Source: Salipaludibacillus keqinensis
GTDB lineage: Bacteria; Bacillota; Bacilli; Bacillales; Salisediminibacteriaceae
DNA length: 64,000 nucleotides
NCBI RefSeq assembly: GCF_003226325.1
Contig: NZ_PDOD01000001.1
Location: 248,001-312,000 of the forward strand
Direction of reading: 5' to 3'
The translations under genes and the position numbers were made by a program. Under the pieces are notes generated by a model. It searched no databases and had not been told where the DNA came from. It worked only from the letters and a program-made list of their open reading frames with translations. This document shows positions 43,794 to 53,982 of the stretch, piece by piece. Within the stretch, counting starts at the first letter, position 1, and every line of letters begins with the position of its first letter.

Positions 43794-44912
43794 ATGAGCA
43801 AGAGAGACTTTTACGATGTACTTGGTGTAGAAAAAGGTGCATCTGAACCTGAAATAAAAAAAGCTTACCGTAAACTGGCTCGTAAATATCATCCGGACGT
43901 CAATAAAGAGGCGGATGCAGAGTCTAAATTCAAAGAAGTTAAAGAAGCGTATGACACGTTAAGTGATTCACAGAAGCGTGCTCACTATGATCAATTTGGC
44001 CATGCAGATCCAAACCAAGGCTTTGGCGGTCAAGGTGCCGGTGATTTCGGTGGCTTTAGTGATATCTTTGATATGTTCTTTGGCGGTGGTGGTAGACGAG
44101 ATCCGAATGCTCCACGTCAAGGTTCAGATATGCAATACACAATGACTCTTGAATTCAAAGAAGCTGTTTTTGGAAAAGAGACAGACATTGAAATTCCAAG
44201 AGAAGAAACGTGCGACACGTGTGATGGTTCTGGAGCTAAAAAAGGGACTCATGCAGAGACTTGTCAACATTGTGGCGGTGCTGGGCAACTGAATGTAGAG
44301 CAAAATACTCCGTTTGGTCGCGTAGTAAACCGTCGAGTCTGTCACCATTGTGACGGTACCGGACAGTATATTAAGAATAAGTGTCGAACATGTGGCGGCC
44401 AAGGAAAAGTGAAAAAGCGCAAAAAAATTCATATCAAAATTCCAGCAGGTGTTGATACAGGACAGCAAATTCGCGTTGCAGGTCAAGGTGAACCAGGTGT
44501 GAACGGCGGTCCTTCTGGAGACTTGTTTGTTGTGTTTAACGTGGCCTCTCATGAATTCTTTAAACGAGATGGCGACGATATCTTTTGTGAGATGCCGATT
44601 ACTTTTGTCCAGTCTGCATTAGGTGATGAAATTGAAGTGCCGACCTTAGAAGGTAAAGTGAAGCTGAAAGTACCTGCAGGAACTCAGACAGGAACTCATT
44701 TCCGTCTTCGTGGAAAAGGGGTACCAAATGTTCGTGGAATGGGTCAAGGTGATCAGCATATCCAAATGAAAGTCATCACACCTAAAAACTTATCTGAGCG
44801 TCAAAAAGAGCTATTGCGCGAATTCGCTGATATAAGCGGAAACGAAGCTCCTGATGAGCAAAGCGATAACTTTTTTGAAAAAGTGAAAAGAGCCTTTAAA
44901 AGTTTTGGTTAA
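43794..44912 (+). CDS. dnaJ: chaperone DnaJ (Hsp40)
   Basis: A 372-residue type I Hsp40. The J domain has YHPDVNK with HPD (about 32-38). A Gly/Phe region follows (about 70-110), then four zinc repeats [24 protein letters not shown] and CRTCGGQG (about 141-205), and the C-terminal substrate domains. All key residues are present. GGGAGTGAG precedes the ATG. Confidence 0.98.
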   Translation: MSKRDFYDVLGVEKGASEPEIKKAYRKLARKYHPDVNKEADAESKFKEVKEAYDTLSDSQKRAHYDQFGHADPNQGFGGQGAGDFGGFSDIFDMFFGGGGRRDPNAPRQGSDMQYTMTLEFKEAVFGKETDIEIPREETCDTCDGSGAKKGTHAETCQHCGGAGQLNVEQNTPFGRVVNRRVCHHCDGTGQYIKNKCRTCGGQGKVKKRKKIHIKIPAGVDTGQQIRVAGQGEPGVNGGPSGDLFVVFNVASHEFFKRDGDDIFCEMPITFVQSALGDEIEVPTLEGKVKLKVPAGTQTGTHFRLRGKGVPNVRGMGQGDQHIQMKVITPKNLSERQKELLREFADISGNEAPDEQSDNFFEKVKRAFKSFG

Positions 44913-44938
44913 TCAATGAGAGATGAGGAGTTGGTTAT

Positions 44939-45880
44939 ATGAAATGGTCGGAAATTTGTATTCATACAACACAGGAAGCGGTAGAACCTGTCAGTCATAT
45001 TTTGCACGAAGCAGGAGCTAGCGGGGTTGTCATTGAAGATCCAGACGATTTGCATCGCGATTGGGAAACGAAATTCGGTGAAATTTATGATCTTTCTCCA
45101 GACGATTATCCTGATGAAGGTGTCTTATTAAAGGCGTACCTTCCTGTGAACAGTTTCTTAGGTGAAGCGGTTGAAGAAGTGAAAGAGGCCATTAACCAAC
45201 TCCTTGTTTATAATATTGATATCGGTCATAATCAAGTAACGGTAAGTGAAGTAAACGAAGAAGAATGGGCGACAGCTTGGAAGAAATACTACAAGCCAGT
45301 AAAGGTTTCCGATCATATTACAATTACACCAACGTGGGAAGAATATGAAGCAGTGCAAGAAGGGGAAATGATCATTGAGCTTGACCCAGGAATGGCTTTT
45401 GGTACAGGTACACACCCCACCACTGTTCTATGTATTCAATCATTAGAGCGCCATTTAGAAAAAGGTAAAACCGTTGTAGATGTTGGGACGGGGTCTGGCG
45501 TACTAAGTATTGCTGCCGCCAAATTGGGGGCCTCTCAAGTTGATGCATTAGACTTGGACGAAGTCGCAGTTAATTCTGCGAAATTGAATGTGAAGCTAAA
45601 CAAAGTTCAAGACGTAGTGACGGTTCGTGAAAATAATCTGTTGGAGAACCTTGATGGTTCGCCAGATTTAATTGTAGCAAATATCTTAGCTGAAGTTATC
45701 ATTCAGATGACAGAAGATGCTTTTCATTCGTTGAAGCCAGGGGGCAAGATTATTACATCTGGTATTATTCAAACGAAGAGAGAGATGGTCAAGGAAGCTT
45801 TGCTCTCGGCAGGTTTTATGATTACAGAAGTGGTTGAGATGGAAGACTGGTTAGCCGTCGTAGCCACGAAACCGGAGTAG
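44939..45880 (+). CDS. prmA: ribosomal protein L11 methyltransferase
   Basis: A 313-residue SAM-dependent enzyme methylating ribosomal protein L11. An N-terminal L11-binding domain is followed by [16 protein letters not shown] (about 146-161), [20 protein letters not shown] (about 177-196) and [15 protein letters not shown] precedes the ATG. Confidence 0.95.
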   Translation: MKWSEICIHTTQEAVEPVSHILHEAGASGVVIEDPDDLHRDWETKFGEIYDLSPDDYPDEGVLLKAYLPVNSFLGEAVEEVKEAINQLLVYNIDIGHNQVTVSEVNEEEWATAWKKYYKPVKVSDHITITPTWEEYEAVQEGEMIIELDPGMAFGTGTHPTTVLCIQSLERHLEKGKTVVDVGTGSGVLSIAAAKLGASQVDALDLDEVAVNSAKLNVKLNKVQDVVTVRENNLLENLDGSPDLIVANILAEVIIQMTEDAFHSLKPGGKIITSGIIQTKREMVKEALLSAGFMITEVVEMEDWLAVVATKPE

Positions 45881-45888
45881 TCGAAATC

Positions 45889-46641
45889 ATGCAGCGATAT
45901 TTTTTGAGTAAAGAAAGTTTCAAAGATAATGATGTAATAATTGAAGGTGAGGATTCAAAGCATATTACCCGTGTGATGAGAATGAGCACTGGAGACCACA
46001 TCATATGTTGTGATAATGAGACAGCTTGTTATCTCTGTGAAATTCGTAATGTGTTGACTGATTCTGTGGAAGCGAAGGTAGTTAAGTCGTTAGATAAAGA
46101 TTCGGAACTCCCTATTCAGGTTACGATTGCTCACGGTTTACCAAAAGGAGATAAGTTTGAACTTGTCATTCAAAAAGGAACTGAACTAGGTGCCGCTTCA
46201 TTTATTCCATTTCAAGCGGAACGTTCGATTGTCAAATGGGATACGAAAAAAGAAAAGAAAAAATTGGATCGATGGAATAAAATTTCTAAAGAAGCAAGTG
46301 AACAATCACATCGTCATTATGTACCTCGTGTTTATGGAGCCCAGACGATAAAACAGTTGATACAACATTTCCACTCCTATTCTTATGTCATCCTTGCCTA
46401 TGAAGAGGATGCGAAGAATGATGAGAAAAGTCGGTTTCATCAAACTCTTTCACAAATGAAGGAAAGCGATACTCTCCTTATTTTAGTAGGGCCTGAAGGA
46501 GGTTTTTCTGATCGGGAAGTGGAAATGATGGTTAAGGCAGGAGCAATCAGTTGCGCGCTAGGACCTAGAATTTTGAGGAGTGAAACGGCTCCACTATATG
46601 CGTTAGCAGCTATATCATATCATTTTGAATTGTTGGGGTGA
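45889..46641 (+). CDS. rsmE: 16S rRNA (uracil-1498-N3)-methyltransferase
   Basis: A 250-residue SPOUT-class enzyme, with an N-terminal PUA-like domain (SKHITRVMRM) and the knotted C-terminal SAM site LVGPEGGFSDREV (about 200-212) and LGPRILRSETAPLYAL. It starts eight bases after prmA. Confidence 0.94.
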   Translation: MQRYFLSKESFKDNDVIIEGEDSKHITRVMRMSTGDHIICCDNETACYLCEIRNVLTDSVEAKVVKSLDKDSELPIQVTIAHGLPKGDKFELVIQKGTELGAASFIPFQAERSIVKWDTKKEKKKLDRWNKISKEASEQSHRHYVPRVYGAQTIKQLIQHFHSYSYVILAYEEDAKNDEKSRFHQTLSQMKESDTLLILVGPEGGFSDREVEMMVKAGAISCALGPRILRSETAPLYALAAISYHFELLG

Positions 46642-46646
46642 GAATA

Positions 46647-47987
46647 ATGCCAACGGTCGCTTTTCATACGTTAGGATGTAAAGTTAACCATTACGAAACA
46701 GAAGCTATTTGGCAGTTGTTTCAACAGGAAGGTTATGAAAAAACAGATTACGATCAGATCTCAGATGTCTATGTCATTAATACATGTACAGTAACAAACA
46801 CAGGAGATAAAAAAAGCCGCCAAGTGATTCGCAGAGCGATTCGTAAAAATCCTGAGGCGGTTGTATGTGTAACAGGATGTTATGCCCAGACTTCTCCTGC
46901 AGAAGTAATGGCCATCCCGGGAGTTGATATCGTAGTTGGGACTCAAGATCGTCATAAATTATTGCCTTTTATTGAAGAATTTCAGAAAGAAAGAGAACCT
47001 ATAAATGGTGTAGGAAACATCATGAAAGCACGAGTGTATGAAGAATTAGATGTTCCTTCATTCACAGATCGGACGAGGGCGTCGTTGAAGATTCAAGAAG
47101 GATGTAATAATTTCTGTACGTTCTGTATTATCCCTTGGGCCAGAGGATTAATGCGATCCAGAAAACCTTCTGATGTATTACAGCAAGCAGATCAACTGGT
47201 CGAAGCAGGGTATAAGGAAATCGTTTTAACTGGCATTCACACAGGTGGATACGGTGAAGATATGAAAGACTACAGTTTGGCAGATCTCTTAATAGACTTG
47301 GAAAAAATTGATGGGTTGAAAAGGATTCGCATTTCTTCCATTGAAGCAAGCCAAATTACCGATGAAGTGATCGATGCCATCAATCAGTCTGAGAAGGTTG
47401 TCCGTCATTTGCATGTTCCTTTACAATCAGGTTCTGATACGGTTTTAAAGCGAATGAGACGTAAGTACACGACAGATTTCTATAAAGAGAGAGTCGATCG
47501 ATTGAAACAAACTTTATCGGGCCTTGCGGTTACCTCTGACGTCATTGTTGGCTTTCCTGGGGAGACAAATGAAGAATTCCAAGAAACCTTTGACTTCATT
47601 CGTGAGATCGGCTTTTCAGAATTACATGTATTTCCCTTTTCGAAACGAACAGGCACACCTGCCGCTCGAATGGAAGATCAGGTGGATGATTCCTTGAAAA
47701 ATGAGCGAGTACACCGATTGATTGAGCTTTCAAATCAACAAGCGAAAGAATATGCTTCTCTATTTGAAGGAGAAGTGTTAGAAATGATTCCTGAAGAAGA
47801 AGATCAAGAAGATAGGGAACAGTTGATTGGATATACTGATAATTATATGAAAGTTAAAGTTCGTTTGAATTCATCCATGATCGGTGAGATTGTTAAAGTG
47901 AAAATTGATCAGGCTGGATATCCTTATAATAGAGGATCGTTTGTTAAAGTAGTAACGGATCAAAAACGTCAACTGGTTCACGAATAA
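46647..47987 (+). CDS. mtaB: tRNA t6A37 methylthiotransferase MtaB (YqeV)
   Basis: A 446-residue radical SAM enzyme that converts t6A37 to ms2t6A37. An N-terminal cluster domain (AFHTLGCKVNHYETEAIWQL; INTCTVTNTGDKKSRQ) precedes the radical SAM motif CNNFCTFCIIPWARG (about 150-164) and a C-terminal TRAM domain. The ATG at 46647 after GGGGTGA gives the family start; a GTG at 46638 overlapping rsmE is possible. Confidence 0.94.
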   Translation: MPTVAFHTLGCKVNHYETEAIWQLFQQEGYEKTDYDQISDVYVINTCTVTNTGDKKSRQVIRRAIRKNPEAVVCVTGCYAQTSPAEVMAIPGVDIVVGTQDRHKLLPFIEEFQKEREPINGVGNIMKARVYEELDVPSFTDRTRASLKIQEGCNNFCTFCIIPWARGLMRSRKPSDVLQQADQLVEAGYKEIVLTGIHTGGYGEDMKDYSLADLLIDLEKIDGLKRIRISSIEASQITDEVIDAINQSEKVVRHLHVPLQSGSDTVLKRMRRKYTTDFYKERVDRLKQTLSGLAVTSDVIVGFPGETNEEFQETFDFIREIGFSELHVFPFSKRTGTPAARMEDQVDDSLKNERVHRLIELSNQQAKEYASLFEGEVLEMIPEEEDQEDREQLIGYTDNYMKVKVRLNSSMIGEIVKVKIDQAGYPYNRGSFVKVVTDQKRQLVHE

Positions 47988-47993
47988 TCAGCG

Positions 47994-48031
47994 ACAGAGT
48001 AGCACCTAGTAGGCGCTACTCTGTTTTTTTA
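47994..48031 (+). terminator. terminator of the hrcA-mtaB operon, overlapping the end of yqeW
   Basis: ACAGAGTAGC (47994-48003) pairs with GCTACTCTGT (48015-48024), followed by seven T. The stop codon of the opposite gene (48018-48016) lies in the right arm. Confidence 0.8.
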
Positions 48032-48945
48032 TGAATTTTTTCAATAAAATGAGCGAAAGGTCGTGCGAACGGGAGGACGATAATAGAGCATAAGATGTTA
48101 AATAGTAAAGCAGCATGTGCTAATTGCTGGGCTGGAGTCGTACTCGTTGCAGAAATAAATTCTGAAAACTGTGGGATAAAAGGATACAGTAAGAGGACCC
48201 CAGCTATATTTAGCCAAATGTGAGCATAAGCAGTAAGTTTAGCTTCACTTGAACCGCCGAAACTAGCAATCCAAGCTGTAATACATGTTCCAATGTTAGC
48301 CCCAAGGATAATCGAAATAGCAGCTTGTAATGTGAACATATTTTCGTTCATAAAGCTCATAGTCATCGCTGATACCGCTGAGCTAGATTGAATGATACTA
48401 GTAAGTATGATTCCTACACCAATACCAACCATATTGCTATCATTTGTAAACGTAAACCAGTCATAAACCGTTGGTATTGATGAGAGAGGATAAGCTAACA
48501 TTTCAAACCCATGCATAGCTAAGATCATCATCGCTAATCCAAATAAAAGACAACCTACAGAAAAAGCCTTTTCTTTTTTTGAAAAGAGAAAAAGGACCCC
48601 TAAGACCAAGAAAGGAAGAATAAATGAAGATAAATCAAAAGCCAGTATTTCTAACGTCGCTACAGTTCCAATGTTAGCCCCAAGCATAATACCGACGGAT
48701 GAATAAAAAGGAATCAGTTTTACAGATACTAAACCGACGGTAATAACCATGACTGCTGAACTACTCTGAAGCAAAGTAGCTGCGAAAGTCCCTATTAATA
48801 ATCCTTTCCATGGCCGATCTACCAATCTAGTAATAAGTTGAGGCATAGAAGTATGGACACGAATAAGCAACCCATGTCTCATCACTGTCATCCCAAATAA
48901 AAACAAAGCCAGATATATAGCAAATAACGTCATCCAATCGCTCAT
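48016..48945 (-). CDS. yqeW: Na+/phosphate cotransporter family protein (YqeW)
   Basis: A 309-residue polytopic membrane protein of the NptA/PhoU-linked Na/Pi family. The repeated signature QSSSA occurs twice (LLQSSSAVMV about 58-67, IIQSSSAVSA about 187-196), each followed by GANIGT. No C-terminal PhoU domain is present. The ATG at 48945 has GGGGGGAG upstream; the open frame runs 88 codons further without similarity. Same place as yqeW in B. subtilis. The solute is not certain. Confidence 0.88.
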   Translation of the reverse strand: MSDWMTLFAIYLALFLFGMTVMRHGLLIRVHTSMPQLITRLVDRPWKGLLIGTFAATLLQSSSAVMVITVGLVSVKLIPFYSSVGIMLGANIGTVATLEILAFDLSSFILPFLVLGVLFLFSKKEKAFSVGCLLFGLAMMILAMHGFEMLAYPLSSIPTVYDWFTFTNDSNMVGIGVGIILTSIIQSSSAVSAMTMSFMNENMFTLQAAISIILGANIGTCITAWIASFGGSSEAKLTAYAHIWLNIAGVLLLYPFIPQFSEFISATSTTPAQQLAHAALLFNILCSIIVLPFARPFAHFIEKIHKKTE

Positions 48946-49150
48946 ATGCTCCCCCCTATAAACACTATATGGAGAGAGTGGGACAAGGATGACAAATTCA
49001 TTAATTTCAAAAGAAAAGTTGACCATAACCTCCCATTCATATATAATCAATAAAGACATGCTTTTTGTACTTTGAGAACTTTTTATGTTTAGAAAGACCA
49101 AAGTCTTGTTTAGCATGTTTTGATTGGTTGTTCGGAGGGAGGGATACAGA

Positions 49151-49324
49151 ATGGCAGAAACACGTGTACGTAAAAATGAATCCATCGATGCTGCTCTTCG
49201 TCGCTTCAAGAAAACTATGTCTAAAGAAGGTACGATAGCAGAAGTTAAGAAGCGGAAGCATTATGAGAAACCTAGCATTAAGCGTAAGAAGAAGTCAGAA
49301 GCGGCTCGTAAGCGTAAGTTCTAA
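49151..49324 (+). CDS. rpsU: 30S ribosomal protein S21
   Basis: A 57-residue very basic protein, starting [20 protein letters not shown] and ending [24 protein letters not shown] precedes the ATG at 49151; the upstream in-frame start is not needed. A 205-base region shared with yqeW lies before it, with a small hairpin (AAGAC...GTCTT, near 49093-49104). Confidence 0.97.
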   Translation: MAETRVRKNESIDAALRRFKKTMSKEGTIAEVKKRKHYEKPSIKRKKKSEAARKRKF

Positions 49325-49343
49325 TTGAGAGGGTGGAAATTCC

Positions 49344-49787
49344 TTGAACATTCTTGATCAACTTAATCAAGATATGAAGGATGCAATGCGTAGCAGAGAT
49401 AAGCAACGCCTCTCGGTCATTCGATCAGTGAAGTCTTCATTGCAGAATGAATCGATCAATAAGGGTCAGGAGCTTACCGATGATGAAATCTTGACGGTAT
49501 TAAACCGTGAGATGAAACAGCGTAAAGAATCCCTCCATGAATTTGAACAAGCAGATCGCCAAGACCTTGTTATAAAAACTAATGCAGAAATTCAGGTATT
49601 GTCTGAATATATGCCATCACAACTATCTGATGAAGAACTCCGGCAAATCGTGCATGAAACGATTGAACAAGTGGGAGCACAATCCAAGTCAGATATGGGG
49701 AAAGTGATGGGAGCGATCATGCCTAAGGTTAAAGGTCGCGCCGATGGATCAGAAGTAAAACAGCTTGTCCATCAGTCATTATCTTAA
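49344..49787 (+). CDS. yqeY: GatB/YqeY domain protein
   Basis: A 147-residue helical protein, with [20 protein letters not shown] at the start and [20 protein letters not shown] (about 116-135). It resembles the tail domain of GatB and is thought to bind tRNA; the function is unknown. The start is TTG at 49344, with GAGAGGGTGG upstream. It starts 19 bases after rpsU, a conserved pair. Confidence 0.93.
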   Translation: MNILDQLNQDMKDAMRSRDKQRLSVIRSVKSSLQNESINKGQELTDDEILTVLNREMKQRKESLHEFEQADRQDLVIKTNAEIQVLSEYMPSQLSDEELRQIVHETIEQVGAQSKSDMGKVMGAIMPKVKGRADGSEVKQLVHQSLS

Positions 49788-49794
49788 TCAATTG

Positions 49795-49824
49795 AACGCC
49801 TTGTCCTAGACAAGGCGTTTTTAT
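49795..49824 (+). terminator. terminator of rpsU-yqeY
   Basis: A perfect 11-bp stem (AACGCCTTGTC / GACAAGGCGTT) with a three-base loop and T-run, just after the yqeY stop. Confidence 0.9.
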
Positions 49825-49977
49825 TGTTGTCTTTTGAAGGCATTTCTAATGTATGCAGGGAAATAAGGATATTCAATTGGGAATTATACAGTTAATTTCC
49901 ATTGTGTGTGACATCGAAGAATAAAATGTTTATACAAAGGGTAAGGGAAGGTGTATGAAGTTAAAAGGAGGAAAACA

Positions 49978-50298
49978 ATGGATAAAAAATTATTTTATGT
50001 AACCTGGAAAACAGGGAGCGAACTTGAATTAATGCCAGTAAACGTAGATTCAAGAACAATTCAGTATGAAGTAGAAGTTGATGAAAAAGAACAACACAAA
50101 CTGGAACATTTAATTTTAGCTGTAAATAAAAAAGATGTGATGCAAGAACACATTTTCGTTCGTCCTTTTGACGAGACGGCTGATGATATGGATAAAGAAC
50201 AGTTAAAAGGTGAAGTGAGTGAATTGTTTCAACTCATTTATGAGTTGGGCACAGAAAAAACTAAAAAGTACTTCGATGATATGAGAGAACAGGAATAA
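49978..50298 (+). CDS. conserved-looking hypothetical protein, 106 residues
   Basis: I do not recognise this gene. The soluble, acidic protein has 106 residues, with a beta-rich first half (LFYVTWKTGSELELMPVNVD) and a helical end (QLKGEVSELFQLIYELGTEK). No signal peptide, metal motif or membrane segment is visible. A strong AAGGAGG lies seven bases before the ATG at 49978, and its own terminator follows, so it is likely expressed alone. It has no counterpart that I know at this place in B. subtilis, between yqeY and yqeZ. Confidence 0.75.
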   Translation: MDKKLFYVTWKTGSELELMPVNVDSRTIQYEVEVDEKEQHKLEHLILAVNKKDVMQEHIFVRPFDETADDMDKEQLKGEVSELFQLIYELGTEKTKKYFDDMREQE

Positions 50299-50304
50299 TA
50301 ATTG

Positions 50305-50341
50305 AAAGAGCTACCCCATGTTATTAAGGGGAGCTCTTTTT
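50305..50341 (+). terminator. terminator of the 106-residue hypothetical gene
   Basis: AAAGAGCTaCCCC pairs with GGGGAGCTCTTT, with one bulged A, and T follow. Confidence 0.85.
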
Positions 50342-50476
50342 ACTGTTTTTTAATAGAAATTAAAGGTAAAATAATCATACAAGATAATTTTATTATTAAA
50401 AATGAAACTTTGCTTTTATTGAATCGTAATCTAATTACAGCAAATGTTGAATGCATCTTGAAAGGGGGTCGCGGGT

Positions 50477-51850
50477 TTGAAGAAAAACATTCGGATAATG
50501 CTTTACTCTTCTTTACTTGCCTTGGCATTTATATTATTTATTTCCATGCCACCACAACAGGCCAACAGTGATGGTTCAGGTGAACTCGTCTATTATATTC
50601 CTGTTGAGCAGGCAGTGGAGAGAGGATTAGAAGCGTTTTTAGCAAGGTCGATTGAGGCGGCAGAAGAAGAGGGCGCAGATCACATTGTTCTTGAAGTAAA
50701 TACACCAGGCGGTTTTGTAGATGCCGCTGGAAACATTGCTAAGCTTGTGAGAGACGCTGAGGTACCTACAACGGCATTTATAGTAGGCGATGCCTTATCA
50801 GCAGGGGCCTATATAGCATTGAACGCTAATCAGATCGTTATGACGCCTGGGACTGAAATGGGGTCTGCGGCAGTCATCGATGGGTCGGGAAATGCTGCGG
50901 AAGACAAAGCGCAGTCTGCTTGGTTAGCAAGTTTGAGAAGTGCTGCTAATCTAAATGACAGAGATCCTCAATATGCTCTAGCTATGGCGGATGAAAGGAT
51001 CGATCTTCCTGAATACGGAGCGGGTCAAGGGTCTTTATTAACTTTGACTAGTTCTGAAGCTCTTGAAGTAGGCTATGCCGAAGCGGTTGTGGATAACCGA
51101 GCAGAATTGCTTGAATTCCTAAACTTAGAAAACGCGACAGAAAGAGAGATGGAAGTAAGTTTTGCAGAACAAATTGCGCGTTTTGTCACCCATCCTATAG
51201 TCATACCGATTCTTCTTTCTATTGGAAGTTTAGGACTAGTGCTTGAATTGTATTCCCCAGGCTTTGGTATTCCGGGAATCATGGGAGCCTCAGCGTTATT
51301 TTTATACTTTTTTGGCCATTTAGTTGCGGGGTTTGCTGGATGGGAAACAATGATCTTGTTTGGAGTAGGAGCGATTCTGCTTCTGGTAGAGGTCTTCTCA
51401 CCAAGTTTTGGCGTCTTTGGTATCATTGGGATCGGGGCGATGGTGGGAAGCTTGGTGATGAGTTCATACTCAACAGTGAATATTTTAGTATCTGTTTTGA
51501 TAGCAGCGCTTGTAACAGCGGTAGCTTCTGTATTATTTTTTAAATATATTGGTTACTCAGGGCCCTTGAAACGAGTAATCTTAACAGATCAGACGAAAAC
51601 GGAGCAAGGATACGTTTCTAACGCTAACAGAAGCGAATTTATTGGACAAATTGGGGAATCATTAACGATCCTTAGACCTTCAGGAACAGCGATTTTAAAC
51701 AACGAACGACTTGACGTTGTGTCTGAGGGAGGATATATTGAACAAGGAAGGAAAGTTAAGGTTATTTCTGTCGCAGGTTCACGAATTGTCGTTCGTGAAT
51801 TGAAAGAGGCAGAAGACCAGTTGAATCAGAAGAAGGAGGAAAACGAATGA
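50477..51850 (+). CDS. yqeZ: NfeD-family membrane protein with ClpP-like domain (YqeZ)
   Basis: A 457-residue protein. A signal-like helix (about 5-25) is followed by a ClpP-class serine protease-like domain (about 35-215) with [18 protein letters not shown] and [12 protein letters not shown], whose Ser is the likely nucleophile. Membrane helices (about 235-360) and a C-terminal OB-fold NfeD domain (about 375-455) follow. NfeD proteins pair with SPFH-family proteins; here floA follows with a four-base overlap. The start is TTG at 50477 with AAGGGGG upstream. Confidence 0.9.
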   Translation: MKKNIRIMLYSSLLALAFILFISMPPQQANSDGSGELVYYIPVEQAVERGLEAFLARSIEAAEEEGADHIVLEVNTPGGFVDAAGNIAKLVRDAEVPTTAFIVGDALSAGAYIALNANQIVMTPGTEMGSAAVIDGSGNAAEDKAQSAWLASLRSAANLNDRDPQYALAMADERIDLPEYGAGQGSLLTLTSSEALEVGYAEAVVDNRAELLEFLNLENATEREMEVSFAEQIARFVTHPIVIPILLSIGSLGLVLELYSPGFGIPGIMGASALFLYFFGHLVAGFAGWETMILFGVGAILLLVEVFSPSFGVFGIIGIGAMVGSLVMSSYSTVNILVSVLIAALVTAVASVLFFKYIGYSGPLKRVILTDQTKTEQGYVSNANRSEFIGQIGESLTILRPSGTAILNNERLDVVSEGGYIEQGRKVKVISVAGSRIVVRELKEAEDQLNQKKEENE

Positions 51851-52857
51851 TTACAGAAGAAATTGGGTTACTGATAGTCATAGGACTTATCATTGTAGCA
51901 GTAGCAGTACTATTCACATTTGTTCCCGTAGCATTATGGATTTCAGCATGGGCTGCAGGAGTAAAAGTAGGGATTTTCCAATTAGTAGGGATGAGACTTC
52001 GTCGGGTAATTCCACATCGTGTCGTTAACCCGTTAATTAAAGCAGTAAAAGCAGGTCTTGAACTGAATACGAACAAACTTGAAGGGCATTACTTAGCAGG
52101 TGGTAACGTAGACCGTGTGGTTAACGCGTTAATCGCCGCTCAACGAGCTAACATTGATTTAACATTTGAACGTTGTGCAGCCATTGACTTAGCTGGTCGT
52201 GACGTACTTGAAGCTGTTCAAATGAGTGTAAACCCTAAAGTAATTGAAACACCTTTTATTGCAGGTGTTGCCATGGATGGTATTGAAGTGAAAGCGAAAG
52301 CTAGAATTACTGTTCGTGCTAACATTGACCGTTTAGTCGGTGGTGCAGGTGAAGAAACAATCATCGCTCGTGTAGGTGAAGGGATTGTATCAACGATTGG
52401 TTCTGCTAAAAATCACGCAGAAGTATTAGAAAATCCTGATATGATTTCTCAAACTGTTTTGAAAAAAGGATTAGATGCAGGAACGGCATTTGAAATCTTA
52501 TCTATCGATATTGCCGATATTGATATTGGTAAGAACATCGGTGCTGGACTTCAAACAGATCAAGCGGAAGCAGATAAGAAAATTGCACAAGCAAAAGCCG
52601 AAGAACGTCGTGCAATGGCCGTAGCTCAAGAGCAAGAAATGAAGGCAAGAGTAGAAGAGATGCGTGCGAAAGTTGTTGAAGCCGAAGCGGAAGTTCCAAT
52701 GGCTATGTCTGAAGCATTGCGTTCAGGGAACTTGGGTGTTATGGATTACATGAACTTTAACAATGTAAAAGCAGATACGGATATGCGCGATTCCATTGGA
52801 AAAGCAACAGATGACGGTGAAGATGATGGGACGAACCCAGGCGGATCTCGTCGATAA
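51847..52857 (+). CDS. floA: flotillin-like protein FloA (YqfA)
   Basis: A 336-residue SPFH-type scaffold protein. A short N-terminal membrane helix (about 5-28), then the conserved [20 protein letters not shown], a SPFH-like core and a coiled coil rich in Ala and Glu (about 235-300). FloA marks functional membrane microdomains in Bacillus. It is coupled with the NfeD-family gene upstream. Confidence 0.95.
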   Translation: MITEEIGLLIVIGLIIVAVAVLFTFVPVALWISAWAAGVKVGIFQLVGMRLRRVIPHRVVNPLIKAVKAGLELNTNKLEGHYLAGGNVDRVVNALIAAQRANIDLTFERCAAIDLAGRDVLEAVQMSVNPKVIETPFIAGVAMDGIEVKAKARITVRANIDRLVGGAGEETIIARVGEGIVSTIGSAKNHAEVLENPDMISQTVLKKGLDAGTAFEILSIDIADIDIGKNIGAGLQTDQAEADKKIAQAKAEERRAMAVAQEQEMKARVEEMRAKVVEAEAEVPMAMSEALRSGNLGVMDYMNFNNVKADTDMRDSIGKATDDGEDDGTNPGGSRR

Positions 52858-52910
52858 GAGATAAGACTGGAACATGAACCTGTTCCATCTAAAGAAAGGA
52901 GCGACCTGTA

Positions 52911-53483
52911 ATGGAAGGTTTATTCAACTTGTTAATTGAATCTCCGCTCCTTATCTTTTTCATCATCGCTGCCATTTTGAGTTTCGTTCGAAGCCGTGGT
53001 GGAGACGACCAGGAAAAACAGTCAGGGAAACCTAGCAATCAAGGCAGACCTTCTCAGCAGAGACAGCCTCAACAAAGAAGCAGGACAGATCAAGACCGAG
53101 AGCAAGAGGTGGACTGGAGAGATATTTTTCGTCAGGAAGAACGTCCGACGCAGCCCCAACCTACGGTATACAGAACAGAGCGTTCTGAAGAAGCAAGAGA
53201 AAAGGCAGAGGCTGCTGTTGAATCACTTCCGAGAGATGCTGAAAAAGAGCTCAATAAATCTAATCGTGAGCTTCACGAACGATATGAGCGGATCCAAGAA
53301 CGTAAGAAACAAGCAATGGATTTATCTGGAGAAATAGCTGGATCTCCAATTGCTCAAAAAGATCTAACTATGCAAAGAAAACCTAAAATCCGCCTGGACT
53401 TTAGTAATATATCCAGGGATGAAGCGGTTAAAGGTGTGATTTGGTCTGAGATTCTCGGGAAGCCTAAATCACGCAGAAAATAA
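52911..53483 (+). CDS. hypothetical protein with N-terminal membrane helix (yqfB position)
   Basis: A 190-residue protein with one N-terminal hydrophobic helix (about 5-25), a polar stretch rich in Gln, Arg, Ser and Pro (about 28-105) probably disordered, a helical charged part, and a C-terminus RDEAVKGVIWSEILGKPKSR. AAAGGAG stands before the ATG. It follows floA by 53 bases, where B. subtilis has a small gene, yqfB. A role with the flotillin is guesswork based on position. Confidence 0.8.
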   Translation: MEGLFNLLIESPLLIFFIIAAILSFVRSRGGDDQEKQSGKPSNQGRPSQQRQPQQRSRTDQDREQEVDWRDIFRQEERPTQPQPTVYRTERSEEAREKAEAAVESLPRDAEKELNKSNRELHERYERIQERKKQAMDLSGEIAGSPIAQKDLTMQRKPKIRLDFSNISRDEAVKGVIWSEILGKPKSRRK

Positions 53484-53494
53484 TACTATTTTAC

Positions 53495-53529
53495 AGACAT
53501 GCACTGGACTCAGTGCATGTCTTTTTTTA
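53495..53529 (+). terminator. terminator of the yqeZ-floA operon
   Basis: A perfect 12-bp stem (AGACATGCACTG / CAGTGCATGTCT) with a four-base loop and seven T. It separates the operon from the yqfC-yqfD unit. Confidence 0.92.
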
Positions 53530-53610
53530 TTTGCTTAGCCGAAAAGGTGGAAGAAGATGGATCATGTAGCTACATTACAGTAATTCGCGAGCCTGAAGTT
53601 TTTTTTCCAG

Positions 53611-53640
53611 TGATAGCTTTCCGAAATCATTCATACATAT
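53611..53640 (+). promoter_or_regulatory. candidate sigma-E promoter of yqfC-yqfD
   Basis: TGATAGC (53611-53617), 14 bases, CATACATAT (53632-53640). The -10 part fits the sigma-E consensus CATACAnT except for one base and the -35 retains only the ATA core. In B. subtilis yqfC-yqfD is a mother-cell sigma-E operon, and the terminator just upstream makes a promoter necessary here. Confidence 0.5.
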
Positions 53641-53660
53641 GAGTGGAGAGGGGGTTCGAT

Positions 53661-53960
53661 ATGAAACGAGTCCAAGCATGGATGAAGAAATGGATGGTAG
53701 ATCATATGGACCTGCCGGCAGATGTGGTCATGGATTTACCTAGGTTAACAATGATCGGACAATTTCACTTATACATTGAAAATCACCAAGGGGTCCTCCG
53801 TTTTACTAACGAAGAGCTTAGGCTTTCATTAAGAGAAGGTCAGTTAGTTATCAAGGGAGAAGATTTCATACTCAAAACCATTTTACCTGAGGAAATTCTT
53901 CTTGAGGGAATGATTAGACACATATCCTATTACGATGAAAACAATAAAGAGTTGAAATAA
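53661..53960 (+). CDS. yqfC: sporulation protein YqfC
   Basis: A 99-residue protein of the YabP/YqfC family, with LPADVVMDLPRLTMIGQFHL (about 19-38) and IENHQGVLRFTNEELRL. Related to YabP, which is needed for spore formation. The ATG at 53661 after GAGGGGG gives the family start. It is followed by yqfD at 22 bases. Confidence 0.92.
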   Translation: MKRVQAWMKKWMVDHMDLPADVVMDLPRLTMIGQFHLYIENHQGVLRFTNEELRLSLREGQLVIKGEDFILKTILPEEILLEGMIRHISYYDENNKELK

Positions 53961-53982
53961 ACAGGGATGGTGAGAATTACTT

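Noticed and set aside
44124-44552. 142-residue open frame on the minus strand
   Set aside because: It is antisense to the dnaJ zinc repeats, which explains its apparent regularity.
40008-44912. multiple similar GGT/GGC-rich stretches in dnaJ and dnaK as repeats or CRISPR
   Set aside because: They are coding for Gly-rich linker and zinc repeats; spacing is irregular and no array exists anywhere in the window.
51073-51426. 117-residue open frame on the minus strand
   Set aside because: It is antisense to the NfeD-family gene; no ribosome binding site or known motif.
53149-53337. alternative plus-strand frame inside the gene at 52911-53483
   Set aside because: The other frame has a good start signal, a membrane helix and normal composition; this one has none of these.
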